Shown here: positions 44,969-54,387 of the stretch, one piece after another | Layout of the letters: each line of letters starts with the position of its first letter | How positions within the stretch are numbered: the stretch's first letter is position 1 | Assembly (NCBI GenBank): GCA_019120315.1 | Contig: DWVJ01000037.1 | Coordinates: 25,238-89,237 of the forward strand | DNA from: Candidatus Ruminococcus avistercoris | Lineage (GTDB): Bacteria > Bacillota > Clostridia > Lachnospirales > Lachnospiraceae | Reading direction: 5' to 3' | Length of the DNA stretch: 64,000 nucleotides | Notes under the pieces: model-generated | Told to the model about the DNA's origin: nothing | The model's input: only the letters and a program-made list of their open reading frames with translations | Database searches by the model: none | Position numbers and translations under genes: made by a program

Positions 44969-45944
44969 AGTTTTGCCTCTTTCTGAAATTTTTCAACGCA
45001 TCTACATACATGGCCGCAAATATTACCAGCCCTTTTGCGAAAGGATAAATATAAGGAGACGCACCTGTCAGTGCCAGAATATTATTAATCAAATATAGCA
45101 GCACAACACCAATAAGCGTCCCGGGTATAATATTTCCACGTCCGCCAAGGAGACTTGTACCGCCCATTACACACACAGTAACTACGTCAAATTCCATTTC
45201 ATTTCCAATCGTCCCACTGTATGTACCCACTTTACAACATGTAACAAATCCAACAAAGGCCGCACAAATTCCCGATAGAATATATACTGACATCTTAACT
45301 TTATTAATTGGAAGTCCAATACGTTTAGCTGACTCCTCACTGCATCCAATCGCATAACAATAAGCCCCAAATCTTGTTTTTCTTAATATACATTGAAATA
45401 CAATTAAAATAATCAAAGATATAATAATCAGTATTGCAATTCCAGCCACTTTGAGATCTGCAACCATTCTGAATTCATCAGGGAGAGTAGTCTGAGCTCC
45501 GCCATTTGTAATATTTAACGCAACACCCCGCAACAGAGTCATCATGCCTAAAGTAACCAGCATGGAATTCAATTTACAATATGTTACCAATATTCCGTTG
45601 ATGATTCCCACCGCAGCGCCTACGATAAAAATTATAACTACCATCTGGGCAAAGCCTGCTCCATGATTCATCGCATATACCGCAATCGCAGAACTGCATA
45701 GTGCGAGTGACCCCACACTCATATCCATATTTCCTGTGATAATAACAAATGTTCCGCCTGCAGCAACTACCAGTAATGTTGTTGCTCCCCACATAATCTG
45801 CATCAGATTATCTTTGGTAAGAAAAAAAGGAGAGATAAATCCACAGACTATGAACATGACGACAAATAAAATATAAAATCCATAAGACAGGAAAAAATTC
45901 GATAAGTCAAACTTTTTCTTCACTGTAACAGCTGTTTCATTCAT
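44967..45944 (-). CDS. RbsC-type sugar ABC transporter permease 1
   Basis: A 325-residue hydrophobic permease of the ribose/xylose/galactose family, with the marker VTVCVMGGTSLLGGRGNIIP near 245-265. The start at 45944 follows GGAGGAG and overlaps the ATPase stop by eight bases. With the second permease at 47457-48443 it should form a heterodimeric channel, unlike the homodimer expected for RbsC. It is the last gene of the importer operon. Confidence 0.9.
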   Translation of the reverse strand: MNETAVTVKKKFDLSNFFLSYGFYILFVVMFIVCGFISPFFLTKDNLMQIMWGATTLLVVAAGGTFVIITGNMDMSVGSLALCSSAIAVYAMNHGAGFAQMVVIIFIVGAAVGIINGILVTYCKLNSMLVTLGMMTLLRGVALNITNGGAQTTLPDEFRMVADLKVAGIAILIIISLIILIVFQCILRKTRFGAYCYAIGCSEESAKRIGLPINKVKMSVYILSGICAAFVGFVTCCKVGTYSGTIGNEMEFDVVTVCVMGGTSLLGGRGNIIPGTLIGVVLLYLINNILALTGASPYIYPFAKGLVIFAAMYVDALKNFRKRQN

Positions 45945-47445
45945 GTATATCTCCTCCACCAAGCGCCAGTTCCATCAAATTATTATTATTAATAGCAAGA
46001 CCTTCCACGCTATCCACAATTCTCCCATCCTGTAGAACAATAACACGATCAGACAGATCAACCATCTCATCAACTTCAGAAGAAATCAGAAGCACCGAAG
46101 TACCATCTGCAGCTATTTTTCTAATAATTTTATAAATCTCCATCTTAGAACCAACATCTACACCTCTTGTCGGTTCATCAAGAATCAACACTGGCGCACC
46201 TTTATTCAGCCATTTTGCAAAAACAACTTTCTGCTGATTTCCTCCTGACAGTTGAGAAGCACGTGTTTTTTCGTTTGGTACTTTTATATTCAGTTGCTTT
46301 ATCAAACGTCTGGTCTCTTCTACTTCTTTATTCACATTGACGAATTTCAATTTTTTTGAACAGTAACTCTCCAGCTTCGCAGCCGTACAATTATTTGTAA
46401 TATCCATATCCAAAAACAAACCATCATAATGTCTGCTTTCTGTAACATAACCAACTTTTTTTAAAAGCGCATTCTTTTTTATCTTAGATAAAGATCCTGC
46501 TTCATTAAGGAAAAAAACTTCTCCGTCATCTATGCGATCCAGACCCAGCATAGCACGAATCAATTCCGTCCGTCCCGATCCCATCAATCCCCAGATCCCA
46601 AGTATCTCCCCTTTTTTGAGTTCAAAATCAACCCCCTTAAGCAAGTTACCACTGGCAACATGTTTCACTTTCAAAACAACCTGATCGGATCTGTTTCCTG
46701 CCGTCTTCTTTTCAACAGCTGCAGGTTTTTGTCCAATAATCATAGTGACCAAATCCGCTTTTTGAAGTCCTAATACGGCGCCTGTACCACTCATTTTTCC
46801 ATCTCTTAGGACCAGATAATCATCGCATAACTCTGTAATTTCATCCAGGAAATGAGAAATGTAAATAATTATCTTTCCTTCTTTTCTGAGTTTATTTATT
46901 ACTTCAAAAAGTTTATTTTTTTCGTATAAACTTAAAGAAGAGGTTGGTTCATCAAATATGATAATGTTAGCACCCATAGCCAATGCACGGGCTATTTCCA
47001 CCATCTGTCTCGCTCCGATTGTGATATCTTCCATCGCAGCATGAGGATTAATATCGTTTGCTCCAAGAAGCTCCAGATACTTTTTGGCTTCTTTTTCTGT
47101 TTTTCTATTATCTGTCAAAAAAGGCATGCTGCTTTTAAACAGATTTCCGATAAAAATATTCTGTGCAACACTCATCGATGCAAAAAATAACGGTTCCTGA
47201 TGAATGAAAGCAATACCATTTTTTTCTGCATCCTTTGGCGAATTCATGGAAATGCTTTTTCCATCAATCAAAATTTCACCTTCATCCTGCTTTAAAATTC
47301 CGCCAAGAATATTCATTAATGTCGATTTTCCAGCACCGTTAATTCCTATTAATGCCAGTATTCTTCCAGGTTCGGCCTTTAAAGTAACATCATCAAGAGC
47401 CCGGACACCTGGAAACTGTTTTGTGATATGATTCATCTCCAGCAT
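45937..47445 (-). CDS. RbsA-type sugar ABC transporter ATPase, intact
   Basis: A 502-residue double ABC protein. Domain 1 has Walker A GINGAGKST near 38-46, signature-like ITIGARQMVEIARALA and Walker B IIIFDEPTSSL; domain 2 has GLMGSGRTE, signature LSGGNQQKVVFAKW and LILDEPTRGVD, the normal RbsA pattern. The start at 47445 follows GAGGG. This is the functional ATPase of the locus and the reference for the degenerate copy at 36595-37962. Confidence 0.93.
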   Translation of the reverse strand: MLEMNHITKQFPGVRALDDVTLKAEPGRILALIGINGAGKSTLMNILGGILKQDEGEILIDGKSISMNSPKDAEKNGIAFIHQEPLFFASMSVAQNIFIGNLFKSSMPFLTDNRKTEKEAKKYLELLGANDINPHAAMEDITIGARQMVEIARALAMGANIIIFDEPTSSLSLYEKNKLFEVINKLRKEGKIIIYISHFLDEITELCDDYLVLRDGKMSGTGAVLGLQKADLVTMIIGQKPAAVEKKTAGNRSDQVVLKVKHVASGNLLKGVDFELKKGEILGIWGLMGSGRTELIRAMLGLDRIDDGEVFFLNEAGSLSKIKKNALLKKVGYVTESRHYDGLFLDMDITNNCTAAKLESYCSKKLKFVNVNKEVEETRRLIKQLNIKVPNEKTRASQLSGGNQQKVVFAKWLNKGAPVLILDEPTRGVDVGSKMEIYKIIRKIAADGTSVLLISSEVDEMVDLSDRVIVLQDGRIVDSVEGLAINNNNLMELALGGGDIHE

Positions 47446-47456
47446 AATTTTGTCCC

Positions 47457-48443
47457 TCAATCTCTGTTTCTTAAACGATCCAAAGCAATAATAACCACAA
47501 TCAATATACCTTTAATAATCAGACCTACATAGTAAGAGTATCCCATCAGATTAATAAAGTTACTTATTACTGTGATAAATAACGCTCCCAATACAGATCC
47601 TAATATATTACCTTTTCCCCCGGACAGACTTGCCCCTCCAATAACTGCAGCGCTGATTGTATCGGTCAGCATGGTATTTCCAACCATGGTAGCTCCAGCC
47701 ATGTTCGTACGGGCTGCCAGAAGAATTCCTGCCAGACAGGCATATATACTTGCAATAACATATGTACAAAAAACATACAGATCTGTTCTGATCCCCGAAA
47801 CTCTTGCCGTCTTTTCATTTTGTCCAATCATATAAAAAATTCTCCCATATTTCGTTTTAGAAAGAATAATATGACTGATAATTGCTATAACAAAAAATAT
47901 AGGGATCGAAATCGGCACAATACCTACTTTAATTCCCAAAAACAGAAAAATATCCGGAAGTCCAAAAACACTCTTTGAATTTGTTATCATGACAGCAAAT
48001 CCATTGGCAATAATCTGTGTTGACAGCGTTACAATGAAAGGAATCATCTTAGCCTTTGCTATTGCAACTCCATTAATCATTCCGAAAATAATTCCAACGC
48101 CAAAAATAATAATAATTCCAACAAATACATTTCCGGTTTTTGACATAAACATTGCACCCGGTATTGTCGCCGCCATCAGTACGGCCGGCATTGATAAATC
48201 AATGCCGCCGATGATTAGAATAAAAGTCATTCCCAAACATAACATACCGATGGTAGTAAGCTGTTCCAAAACATTAACAATATTGTTTATCGTCAAAAAA
48301 TTCGGAACCGCTATAGAAAGTATAATTACAAATATTATTGCTGCAATTGCTGTTACTGCATCAAGTGTCCTTTTTCTGTCCGACAATATATTCTGCACCC
48401 AGTTGTTGCTCTGTTTATCTGTATTAATTGCCTGACGATTCAT
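47457..48443 (-). CDS. RbsC-type sugar ABC transporter permease 2
   Basis: A 328-residue permease of the same family as permease 1, with the marker SAAVIGGASLSGGKGNILGS near 270-290 and about eight to ten membrane helices. It lies 24 bases after the binding-protein gene and 11 bases before the ATPase start. Confidence 0.9.
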   Translation of the reverse strand: MNRQAINTDKQSNNWVQNILSDRKRTLDAVTAIAAIIFVIILSIAVPNFLTINNIVNVLEQLTTIGMLCLGMTFILIIGGIDLSMPAVLMAATIPGAMFMSKTGNVFVGIIIIFGVGIIFGMINGVAIAKAKMIPFIVTLSTQIIANGFAVMITNSKSVFGLPDIFLFLGIKVGIVPISIPIFFVIAIISHIILSKTKYGRIFYMIGQNEKTARVSGIRTDLYVFCTYVIASIYACLAGILLAARTNMAGATMVGNTMLTDTISAAVIGGASLSGGKGNILGSVLGALFITVISNFINLMGYSYYVGLIIKGILIVVIIALDRLRNRD

Positions 48444-48467
48444 ATTTTTCTCCTCACAAATTCATGT

Positions 48468-49535
48468 TTAACTCCAAAGCAATTTTGTTAATTCTTCATC
48501 CTGATAATTTTCCCGTGTATAAACCGGCCCTTTTACACTGACTTCTTCCACTTTTTCACCATTGGCAAGCGCAATACACTGATCAACAATTGTCTGAGAC
48601 ATCGTCACAATATCCATCAAAGAATCAGCATCTACATATCCCTCTCCAATAGCATCCAGTCCTTCCTGATATACATCCGTTGCCGCAAACCAGATATGTC
48701 CTTCTTCTCCGTTTTTAATCCACTGATTTGTTGACTGAAGAGCTGCTTTTGCTGCCGGAAGAAGGAAATCAGAAGCAATGTAAATACAGTTTGCATCAGG
48801 ATTTGCTCTCATTGTACTTGGAAGATTTGCCTCCAGCCAATCTGGATCCCAATCTGTATCCAAATCCGTTACAATTTTTGCTCCTTTATCTGCATATTCC
48901 TCCACTGCCCTTTTCACGCCATTAACACGGTCAACGGAATTCTGATCAGAGGTAGAACCGCTGCAGACAACCAGATTCAATTCCGTTTCACCCGCTTCAA
49001 TCATCTGATCAAAAACAGACTTTACAGATGCATATCCCTGGTCTTCTGCATCAACACCTACAAAAGTATCTGGCTTATATTCTCCATCCGGGTTGTATGG
49101 TCTGTTTTGAATCATAACGGGAATTCCTGCATCCTGACAATCTTTAATCATTGTATCTGTCGCTGCAACATCCTCAGGACAAATACACATTACATCGACA
49201 TTTTGACTGATTAAATCTTTCACATCCGAAATCTGTTTGCTGACATCATTATCCGCCGATGTGACAATAAACTCTACTTTAGGAGTACTTTCAGATCCAA
49301 ATTGTTTTGTATATTCATCTGTTTTTACAAACACATCATTCATTAAAGCATTAAAGGACATTCCCACTGTGATCGTATCATCAGAAGATTTTTCTTCTGA
49401 TGAATCTTCTGTTTCTGTACTTTCGCCTTCTGCAGATTGAGATCCTTCCTGAGAATTATTTTCTGAACTTCCACATGCTGCCATAGATATCACCATGATT
49501 CCCGTCATTAATAATGCAATTATTCTTTTTTTCAT
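48468..49535 (-). CDS. Sugar-type ABC transporter substrate-binding lipoprotein
   Basis: A 355-residue lipoprotein with lipobox VISMAACGS near 17-23, a Ser/Glu-rich linker and a type I periplasmic-binding fold (TITVGMSFNALMNDVFVKTD, then VMCICPEDVAATDTMIKDCQ, VIQNRPYNPDG-like hinge). It is the first gene of the importer operon. RbsB relatives bind ribose, other sugars, autoinducer-2 or polyols; the cargo here cannot be read from the sequence. Confidence 0.92.
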   Translation of the reverse strand: MKKRIIALLMTGIMVISMAACGSSENNSQEGSQSAEGESTETEDSSEEKSSDDTITVGMSFNALMNDVFVKTDEYTKQFGSESTPKVEFIVTSADNDVSKQISDVKDLISQNVDVMCICPEDVAATDTMIKDCQDAGIPVMIQNRPYNPDGEYKPDTFVGVDAEDQGYASVKSVFDQMIEAGETELNLVVCSGSTSDQNSVDRVNGVKRAVEEYADKGAKIVTDLDTDWDPDWLEANLPSTMRANPDANCIYIASDFLLPAAKAALQSTNQWIKNGEEGHIWFAATDVYQEGLDAIGEGYVDADSLMDIVTMSQTIVDQCIALANGEKVEEVSVKGPVYTRENYQDEELTKLLWS

Positions 49536-49589
49536 AGTCTACCCTCTCTTATATTCTTTGTTTACTTGTTAATACGTACATTTTAAGTT

Positions 49590-49656
49590 GCGATATCGCT
49601 TATGTTTTGTGTAATTATATTAACCTTTTGCTTTTTATTTGTAAATATTATTTACA
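49590..49656. promoter_or_regulatory. Palindromes upstream of the importer operon
   Basis: GCGATATCGC (49590-49599) is a perfect 10-bp palindrome and TGTAAAT-ATT-ATTTACA (49640-49656) a perfect 7+3+7 dyad. A TATAAT on the minus strand (near 49619) lies between them without a well-spaced -35 box, which suits an activated promoter. They are candidate sites for the LacI pair and the YesN regulator. Confidence 0.5.
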
Positions 49657-49671
49657 CTTTCAATAAGAATC

Positions 49672-49703
49672 AATGCACTAATTATAAGATTTAGTGCATT
49701 TTT
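49672..49703 (+). terminator. Orphan terminator-like hairpin
   Basis: AATGCACTAA / TTAGTGCATT is a perfect 10-bp stem followed on the plus strand by a T run. No plus-strand gene precedes it in the 4.7 kb before, so its use is unclear. Confidence 0.45.
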
Positions 49704-49735
49704 TTCAATTTGACTAACTGATTGTATAAATTTTA

Positions 49736-49772
49736 CAAAAAAAGGCTGTTACCCTTATCAAGGATACACAGC
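49736..49772 (-). terminator. Terminator of the nucleoside operon
   Basis: GGCTGTGTATCCTT and AAGGGTAACAGCC pair with small mismatches, followed by TTTTTTT on the minus strand, 40 bases after the purine nucleoside phosphorylase stop. Confidence 0.8.
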
Positions 49773-49811
49773 CAATCTTTTTTAAATAGAATAGTATATA
49801 GCAATTATTTT

Positions 49812-50615
49812 TTATATTATCTCCGTCACCAGATTTTCAAACTTTTCTTTCACCGTATCTGCCACCCGCTGCACTTCCTGGTGATCAAGAGGCTGATCTA
49901 AAATGCCGGAGGCCATATTGGTAATACAGGAGATACCGCAGACCCGCATTCCCATATGTCTTGCGGCAATCGCCTCGCAGGCCGTACTCATGCCCACCGC
50001 GTCTGCTCCCAGTGTGCCAAACATACGGATTTCCGCCGGTGTCTCATAGTTAGGACCCTGAGCTTGGACATACACTCCCTCCCGCAGCAAAATATCCTGT
50101 TTTTTCGCCTCCACTCTCACCTTTTCACACAGCTCTTCGTCATACACCCGGCTCATATCGGGGAAGCGGGTACCCAGCTCATCGATATTCGCTCCCCTAA
50201 GCGGACTGGGCACGAAAGAAGGAATGTGATCCGTGATCAGCATCAGATCCCCCGGAGTGAAATCACGGTTAATTCCTCCCGCTGCATTGGTCAGAAAGAT
50301 CGTATCCGCTCCCAGCATTCCCATCAGACGAATGGGCAGCACCACATCGATCATATCATATCCCTCATAATAATGTACCCGACCCTGCATCATCACCACC
50401 GGTCTGTCTTTTATATATCCGAAAAGAAATTTTCCCTCATGGCCGGCCACAGTGGATACGGGAAATCCTTCGATTTCACGGTAGGAAACTTCTGCCTCCA
50501 CTCTCAGTTTATGGGCATAACCACCCAGACCGGAACCGAGGACGATCGCCGTCTTCGGCTTAAAATCTGTCTTTTTGCGAATGATATTGACACAGTTTTT
50601 CAGCTTCTGATACAT
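49812..50615 (-). CDS. Purine nucleoside phosphorylase, trimeric type
   Basis: A 267-residue phosphorylase that splits inosine or guanosine (and deoxy forms) with phosphate into base and pentose-1-phosphate. Present are IVLGSGLGGYAHK near 25-37, QGRVHYYEGY near 76-86, FLTNAAGGINRDFTPGD near 107-123 and GPNYETPAE near 180-188, typical of PNP_UDP_2. It is the last gene of the add-deoB-pnp operon, 21 bases after deoB. Confidence 0.94.
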   Translation of the reverse strand: MYQKLKNCVNIIRKKTDFKPKTAIVLGSGLGGYAHKLRVEAEVSYREIEGFPVSTVAGHEGKFLFGYIKDRPVVMMQGRVHYYEGYDMIDVVLPIRLMGMLGADTIFLTNAAGGINRDFTPGDLMLITDHIPSFVPSPLRGANIDELGTRFPDMSRVYDEELCEKVRVEAKKQDILLREGVYVQAQGPNYETPAEIRMFGTLGADAVGMSTACEAIAARHMGMRVCGISCITNMASGILDQPLDHQEVQRVADTVKEKFENLVTEII

Positions 50616-50636
50616 AATCTTCCTCCTCTCATATCT

Positions 50637-51827
50637 TCAGGACAACTCTTTCAGCCGCGACGTTCCCAAGGTTCCCGCAGGCATATCTACCTGAAAGTTA
50701 TCCGCGATGGTCGCTCCGATATCCGCAAAAGTATCGCTTTCTTCCATCGGCCCTGTCTGTTTCATCCCCGGCGTCCAGACCAGGAATGGCACATACTCCC
50801 TGGTATGATCCGTTCCCTTGTAAGTAGGATCATTTCCATGATCCGCCGTCAGAATCAGCAAATCCTCCTGCCCCATCTTTTCCATCAGCCTGCCAAGACC
50901 CGCATCGAATTTCTCTATTTCCCGGGCATAGCCTTCCGGATTTCTGCGATGTCCCCACAGAGCGTCAAAATCCACCAGATTGGTAAAACAAAGACCGTGA
51001 AATTCACTTCCGCAGATCTGGCAAGTCTGCTCCATCCCGTGTACGGAACTGTCGGAATGGAGAGTCCGGGTAATTCCTTCGCCGGAAAAGATATCGTTGA
51101 TTTTTCCAACGGCTATCACATCCAGACCCGCTTCCAAAAGAGCGTTTAATACCGTTTTGCCAAAGGGCTTCAATGCGTAATCACGGCGATTGCTGGTGCG
51201 TACAAACTCGCCCTTTTTCTTTCCCACGTAAGGTCTGGCGATTACACGACCCACTTTCCATTCATCCTTCATGGTCAGTTCTCTGGCGATCTCACAGCAG
51301 CGATAAAGGTTGGCCAGATCAAAGGTTTCCTCATTTCCGCAGATCTGTAGGACAGAATCCGCGGAGGTATAGACGATCATGGAACCATCCCTTATTTCTT
51401 CCTCCCCCAGTTCCTCCAGGATTTTCGTTCCGCTGGCGCTTCTGTTTCCGATAACCTTTTTCCCGCAGCGTTTTTCCAGTTCAGCGATCAGTTCCGGCGG
51501 GAATCCATGTTCTGTAAAGGTTTTAAAAGGCTTTTCCACTTTCAGCCCCATCATTTCCCAGTGTCCGGTCATGGTATCTTTGCTGCGGCTGGCCTCCGCC
51601 ATCCGCATATACCGTCCGCAGGGATGCTCTTCCCCTTCCATACAATCTGCCGGATGAAGGTTCAGCATACCGATCTTCTTCAGATTGGGTATGTTAATCT
51701 TTCCCACCCTGTCCAGAATATGTCCGAAAGTATCCACTCCTTCGTCACCGTATTCCATCGAATCCGGCATGGCGCCGATTCCCAGGGAGTCCATTACTAT
51801 CAGGAAGATCCTTTTATATCGTCTCAT
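50637..51827 (-). CDS. deoB: Phosphopentomutase
   Basis: A 396-residue enzyme that converts (deoxy)ribose-1-phosphate to the 5-phosphate. It belongs to the alkaline-phosphatase superfamily: [16 protein letters not shown] at 6-21 with the first metal Asp, [12 protein letters not shown] with the phospho-acceptor Thr near 85, and C-terminal [10 protein letters not shown] and [11 protein letters not shown] metal ligands. It overlaps the add stop by 14 bases and links PNP to pentose phosphate metabolism. Confidence 0.96.
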   Translation of the reverse strand: MRRYKRIFLIVMDSLGIGAMPDSMEYGDEGVDTFGHILDRVGKINIPNLKKIGMLNLHPADCMEGEEHPCGRYMRMAEASRSKDTMTGHWEMMGLKVEKPFKTFTEHGFPPELIAELEKRCGKKVIGNRSASGTKILEELGEEEIRDGSMIVYTSADSVLQICGNEETFDLANLYRCCEIARELTMKDEWKVGRVIARPYVGKKKGEFVRTSNRRDYALKPFGKTVLNALLEAGLDVIAVGKINDIFSGEGITRTLHSDSSVHGMEQTCQICGSEFHGLCFTNLVDFDALWGHRRNPEGYAREIEKFDAGLGRLMEKMGQEDLLILTADHGNDPTYKGTDHTREYVPFLVWTPGMKQTGPMEESDTFADIGATIADNFQVDMPAGTLGTSRLKELS

Positions 51828-52821
51828 CAGCCGTCACCTCTTTGATTTCTTTTTGAAATGTCCGAAACAAACGCTCCTTCACCTCATCGCCGGCAAAGGC
51901 CGTTTTTATGGCGTTCTCCATCAGTAACCCAATTTCCTCATCAGTAATATGATATTGTTTCTGAATAAATTCCAGTTCTCTCGTCATGGTGGTGCCGCTT
52001 ACCGTCCGGTTGTCCGTATTGACGGTCACAAGGAGCCCTTCATCCAGAAATTCCAGCAGCGGATATTCCGCCGGCGAAGGCGATGCTTTCGTCTGCAGAT
52101 TGCTGACGGGACACATCTCTATGCCAATCTCTTTTTCCCGGCACAGCCTTTGCAGATCTTTGTCTCCTTTCATTGCGATGCCATGACCGATCCTTCCGGC
52201 GCCAAAGCGGAGGGCATCCCGGATATTGCCGGTGTCGCCGCATTCTCCTGCGTGGATTGTAAAAGGAAATCCAAGTTCTTTTGCCAGCTGAAATAAATTC
52301 TCAAAATTTTTCAGGGGAAAAGACGCCTCGTCTCCCGCCAGGTCTGCGGCACAGACGCCGTGACCCAGGAAATCCCGCGCCGCTTCCAGCATCTGCCTGT
52401 TTTCCTCCCAGGAATGATGGCGCATGGTACAGACGATTAGCCCGTACTCCACCTGAAACTCTTTTTTGCCCCGCTTCAGACCTTCCAGGACAGCTTCAAT
52501 GACCTCCCCTGGCGTCAGTCCCTGTTTAAGGGACTGCATGGGCGCAAATCGTACCTCCGCATATTTCACATTTTCACGGGAAACACTTTTCATAAAATCA
52601 TATCCCGCTTCGCAAAGCCCTTCCCTGTCCTGAAGACATCGCAGGGGCAGATCAAATTTCTCCAGATATTCTGCCAGACTCCTGCAGTTTTCTCCTGCCT
52701 GAAGTTCAAAAAGAGGGATTTCTTCCGCCAGTTTTTTGCGAATGAACTCCGGCGAAAGCGATCCGTCCAGATGGCAGTGTAATTCTATTTTCGGTAATTT
52801 CTTTAATCTTTCTTTATTCAT
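51814..52821 (-). CDS. add: Adenosine deaminase
   Basis: A 335-residue deaminase that turns adenosine into inosine. Zn ligands and catalytic residues are seen in [17 protein letters not shown] near 9-25, [10 protein letters not shown] near 192-201, [10 protein letters not shown] near 217, and [11 protein letters not shown] near 270-280. It is the first gene of the operon and makes the substrate for PNP. Confidence 0.95.
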   Translation of the reverse strand: MNKERLKKLPKIELHCHLDGSLSPEFIRKKLAEEIPLFELQAGENCRSLAEYLEKFDLPLRCLQDREGLCEAGYDFMKSVSRENVKYAEVRFAPMQSLKQGLTPGEVIEAVLEGLKRGKKEFQVEYGLIVCTMRHHSWEENRQMLEAARDFLGHGVCAADLAGDEASFPLKNFENLFQLAKELGFPFTIHAGECGDTGNIRDALRFGAGRIGHGIAMKGDKDLQRLCREKEIGIEMCPVSNLQTKASPSPAEYPLLEFLDEGLLVTVNTDNRTVSGTTMTRELEFIQKQYHITDEEIGLLMENAIKTAFAGDEVKERLFRTFQKEIKEVTADETI

Positions 52822-52867
52822 AATCCGTTATCTTCCCCACAAGATATAGGAAAAGCTAAAAAGGCAG

Positions 52868-53608
52868 TTATTCTGCATATCCTTCCAGTGTAGCAGAAAC
52901 GATCTCTTCCGTATCAAGGTTTACATAAAACGTAAGGTAACGGGAGGTTTCTTTGCAGTTATACTCAAATCCCACATTGAGAAAATCTGACCACGCAGGA
53001 TCTTCAATCTGGTATGGCTCTCCGAGCACAGATACGATCTCCGGTATGGTGGTATCCCCACTGATACCCATAACACTGTATGCGGGAACTGTCGTCTCGT
53101 CCGTATCTTCCAACTGCTGCACATTCACAGAATAAAGAACACCGTCCGCCACTGTCTGACCTTCCTCGCAAATAAATCCAAGACGGGCCGTTTTACCCTG
53201 ATCTGTGGTAAAATCACAGGTCACGGCAACTGCATACGCCTCTTCCTGGGAAAACGCATCGTCTGTGGGAGTAAAACCTTCCGCAAGAACCTCGTCATAT
53301 CCCATGCCGATCCGCAGTGTGTGTCCGTCAACCTGCATTTCTTCAGAAATTTCATCGGAAACATTCGCATCCACCATTCCTTCCCCGGCAATATACGCAT
53401 CCACATCCACATACTTTCTGAGAAGTTCCAACTCTTCTGATCCCTCTTCACTGTCTGTATCTTCTACAGTATCTGCCTCTGTGGTTTTTGCTTCTTCCGA
53501 CGAAGTTTCCGCTTCGCTGCTCTTTTCCTCTGCGGATTTTCCGGAACAACCGCTTATCGTCATCGCCATAACTGCAACTAATAAATATACAACTGCTTTC
53601 TTTTTCAT
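52868..53608 (-). CDS. Lipoprotein of unknown function
   Basis: A 246-residue protein with signal peptide and lipobox TISGC near residue 21, then a Ser/Glu/Thr-rich acidic linker (25-60) as in other surface lipoproteins of this genome. The rest forms an acidic beta-rich domain (DGHTLRIGMGYDEVL, YSVNVQQLED, ISGDTTIPEIVSVLGEPYQI) that resembles stress-type two-lobed folds, but I do not recognise the family. It stands alone between add and yaaA. Confidence 0.75.
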   Translation of the reverse strand: MKKKAVVYLLVAVMAMTISGCSGKSAEEKSSEAETSSEEAKTTEADTVEDTDSEEGSEELELLRKYVDVDAYIAGEGMVDANVSDEISEEMQVDGHTLRIGMGYDEVLAEGFTPTDDAFSQEEAYAVAVTCDFTTDQGKTARLGFICEEGQTVADGVLYSVNVQQLEDTDETTVPAYSVMGISGDTTIPEIVSVLGEPYQIEDPAWSDFLNVGFEYNCKETSRYLTFYVNLDTEEIVSATLEGYAE

Positions 53609-53646
53609 CTCTGATCTCCTTTAATTTATTTATTAAAATATCTCCT

Positions 53647-54387
53647 TCATTTGAGAAATACAAACGTCTTCTCATCAGACAAATCCGCCCGGAATTTGTA
53701 TCCCAACCGGTCAAACATTTTCACTTCATCCGTGTCTTTGATCTGCTTTTCCGCCATAAATCGCACCATTTCGCCTCTGGCCATCTTGGCGTACACGCCT
53801 TTCTGTACGATTTTCCCGCCGCTGATTTCTCCGAAAACACAGGTAATATAAATATCCTCCGGCAGCAGATATTTTTCAATACACCTGGAATATTCCTTCG
53901 ATGCCAGATTGATGATTATATGGCTGTCGTCCAGAACCTCCCGATACAGTTTATCGCCCCAATATTCATACAGATCCTTCGTCCCGGCAACTTTCGCTTT
54001 TGCCTGCATCTCCAGACGGTACGGCGTCACGCCGTCCATGGGCTTTACCACGCCGTAGAACGCCGACAGAATCCGCAGATGTTCCTGCACATAAGCGAAC
54101 TCGCCAGACTCAAATACCACAGGCGCCATGTACTGGTAGGCAATGCCCTCATAGGACAGAATCGCCGGTGTCAGCCGGTGATACAGATCCATACTTTTCA
54201 ATCTGTCATAGTTCTGTTCTGCGATCCGGTCATTACAAACCCACAGCTTTTTAGCCTCCGCGTAGGATAATCCCTGCTGGAAACGGAGGATCTCTTCTGT
54301 CTGCTCCATAAAAACCGGCAGCCCCAAAGGCGCCAGGTCATCCGTATTTACATTCATTTTCTTCGCCGGTGACAACAGGATCTTCAT
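53647..54387 (-). CDS. yaaA: YaaA-family peroxide stress protein
   Basis: A 246-residue protein of the YaaA/DUF328 family. It begins MKILLSPAKKMN and has the conserved TPAILSYEGIAYQYM near 88-102 and LASKEYSRCIEK near 160. In E. coli YaaA lowers intracellular iron and limits oxidative DNA damage. Its ATG overlaps the stop of the peroxiredoxin gene (ATGA), which fits a shared oxidative-stress role. Confidence 0.92.
   Translation of the reverse strand: MKILLSPAKKMNVNTDDLAPLGLPVFMEQTEEILRFQQGLSYAEAKKLWVCNDRIAEQNYDRLKSMDLYHRLTPAILSYEGIAYQYMAPVVFESGEFAYVQEHLRILSAFYGVVKPMDGVTPYRLEMQAKAKVAGTKDLYEYWGDKLYREVLDDSHIIINLASKEYSRCIEKYLLPEDIYITCVFGEISGGKIVQKGVYAKMARGEMVRFMAEKQIKDTDEVKMFDRLGYKFRADLSDEKTFVFLK

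Noticed and set aside
49956..51149. 397-codon plus-strand frame
   Set aside because: Antisense to pnp and deoB; composition is implausible.
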